From NCBI GenBank assembly GCA_020446665.1, contig JAGREF010000394.1, forward strand, positions 1-6,768: a DNA stretch of 6,768 nucleotides, written 5' to 3'. The translations under genes and the position numbers were made by a program. The notes below the pieces were generated by a model. The model saw nothing but the letters and a program-made list of their open reading frames with translations, was not told the DNA's origin and made no database searches. Below, piece by piece: positions 6,113 through 6,768 of the stretch. The stretch's first letter is position 1; every line of letters begins with the position of its first letter. The DNA is from Sphingomonadaceae bacterium (GTDB taxonomy: Bacteria; Pseudomonadota; Alphaproteobacteria; Sphingomonadales; Sphingomonadaceae).

Positions 6113-6636
6113 TGCCTGCCCGACTGACCCCGTTGACAGCGGCAAGGCTGCGCGATGATCCTGCCCTGGCGGATGCCTTGCTGGCGCTCAACAATGATCA
6201 CGCCATGGAATTGTCGCTGCTGGACGAGACTGGATTGGCTGCGCTGGTTGAGGCTGCCTTCCTGGCGGCGCATGTCGGGATTGGTGATGCGTTGCTGATC
6301 GCCATGGACCAGTCGAGCGACTATTCCAGCCCCAATTTCCTCTGGTTCCGTGACCGGTTCGATCGGTTCGTCTATGTTGATCGCGTGGTTACGGCGGCCC
6401 GTGCAAGGGGACAGGGGTTGGCCCGTTTGCTGTATCGCAGCCTGTTCGATCAGGCACTGGCGGCAGGCCAGATACGCAGTGTTTGCGAGGTCAATTCAGA
6501 CCCGCCCAATCCCGGCTCCGACGCGTTCCACGCCGCGCTTGGCTTTGCGCAGGTCGGCTCCGCCACGCTCGAAAACGGCAAGACTGTCCGCTATCTGGAA
6601 AAGCGGCTGCTCCCCGGCACAATCACACCGCGCTGA
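6112..6636 (+). CDS. GNAT-family N-acetyltransferase
   Basis: A 174-residue cytoplasmic protein whose ATG shares one base with the amidohydrolase stop (TGATG), a coupled start with no good ribosome binding site of its own. The acetyl-CoA binding motif A is seen as VYVDRVVTAARARGQGLARLL (within 87-106), with the RGQGLA turn that holds the pyrophosphate. It is followed by EVNSDPPNPGSDAFHAALGF (126-145), the usual motif B region with Asn128 and a His-containing helix. The protein has no signal peptide, unlike the two genes before it. It might acetylate an amino acid or peptide released by them, or simply be co-transcribed. The substrate cannot be read from the sequence. Confidence 0.88.
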   Translation: MPARLTPLTAARLRDDPALADALLALNNDHAMELSLLDETGLAALVEAAFLAAHVGIGDALLIAMDQSSDYSSPNFLWFRDRFDRFVYVDRVVTAARARGQGLARLLYRSLFDQALAAGQIRSVCEVNSDPPNPGSDAFHAALGFAQVGSATLENGKTVRYLEKRLLPGTITPR

Positions 6637-6768
6637 AGCGTCGGAAGCTCCCGCCATCGGCAATCACTTCGCGGGCGCAATTGTGGCCCGGCGCACCGGT
6701 TACACCGCCGCCCGGATGATTGCCTGCGCCGCACATGTAGAGGCCCTTCACCGGCCCGCGATAGGCGC
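6623..6768 (-). CDS. FAD-dependent oxidoreductase, phytoene-desaturase-like (3' end only)
   Basis: The last 47 codons are visible; the gene enters from the right edge. It reads GPVKGLYMCGAGNHPGGG, then VTGAPGHNCAREVI, and ends FRRFSAV. This matches the C-terminal FAD-binding segment of CrtI-like flavoproteins (phytoene desaturases and the related PYROXD2-type oxidoreductases), in which a CGA...HPGGGV.G.PG motif contacts the flavin. The stop codon lies inside the convergent acetyltransferase gene, so the two genes overlap tail to tail by 14 nt and no terminator hairpin fits between them. Whether it acts in carotenoid synthesis cannot be told from this fragment. Confidence 0.82.
   Translation of the reverse strand, partial: AYRGPVKGLYMCGAGNHPGGGVTGAPGHNCAREVIADGGSFRRFSAV

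Overview
The window looks like a chromosomal piece of an alphaproteobacterium, most likely a sphingomonad (Sphingomonadales). This is inferred from the moderately high GC content, the TonB-dependent receptor and LacI remnants typical of sphingomonad nutrient-uptake loci, the exported peptidase/amidohydrolase pair, and the CrtI-like oxidoreductase. No rRNA, tRNA or CRISPR array is visible, and species cannot be assigned by eye.

Left part (1-2016, all minus strand). A TetR-family regulator gene is followed, with a 4-nt GTGA overlap, by a MerR-family regulator gene. About 117 bp further on lies the 5' end of a membrane-bound diiron hydroxylase (AlkB/XylM-like), which runs off the window. The gap before the hydroxylase holds a perfect 7-9-7 inverted repeat, possible promoter elements and a weak hairpin followed by T's. 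The simplest reading is a hydrocarbon or aromatic side-chain hydroxylation gene controlled by one or both regulators.

Middle part (about 2040-3360). This is a scar of joined fragments. A LacI-family regulator (minus) has lost an internal stretch of roughly 25-30 codons with a frameshift, and its C-terminus is replaced by the last 37 codons of an IS481-like transposase. Directly at its start codon begins a plug-domain fragment of a TonB-dependent receptor (plus). That fragment breaks off after about 91 codons and joins a short C-terminal coding tail of unknown identity. The pieces carry no stop codons of their own, so the rearrangements look recent. A misassembly must also be considered.

Right part (3441-6636, plus strand). 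Three tightly coupled genes encode a secreted M20 metallopeptidase, a secreted metal-dependent amidohydrolase of the prolidase/imidazolonepropionase-like group (ATGA overlap), and a cytoplasmic GNAT acetyltransferase (TGATG overlap). Together they look like a periplasmic peptide or N-acyl-amino-acid breakdown operon. The broken receptor upstream may once have imported its substrate. The window closes with the C-terminal end of a convergent FAD-dependent oxidoreductase, whose last codons overlap the acetyltransferase gene.

I see no clearly new biological system. The most notable points are the composite LacI/IS481/receptor scar, the coupled TetR-MerR regulator pair, and the palindrome in front of the hydroxylase gene.
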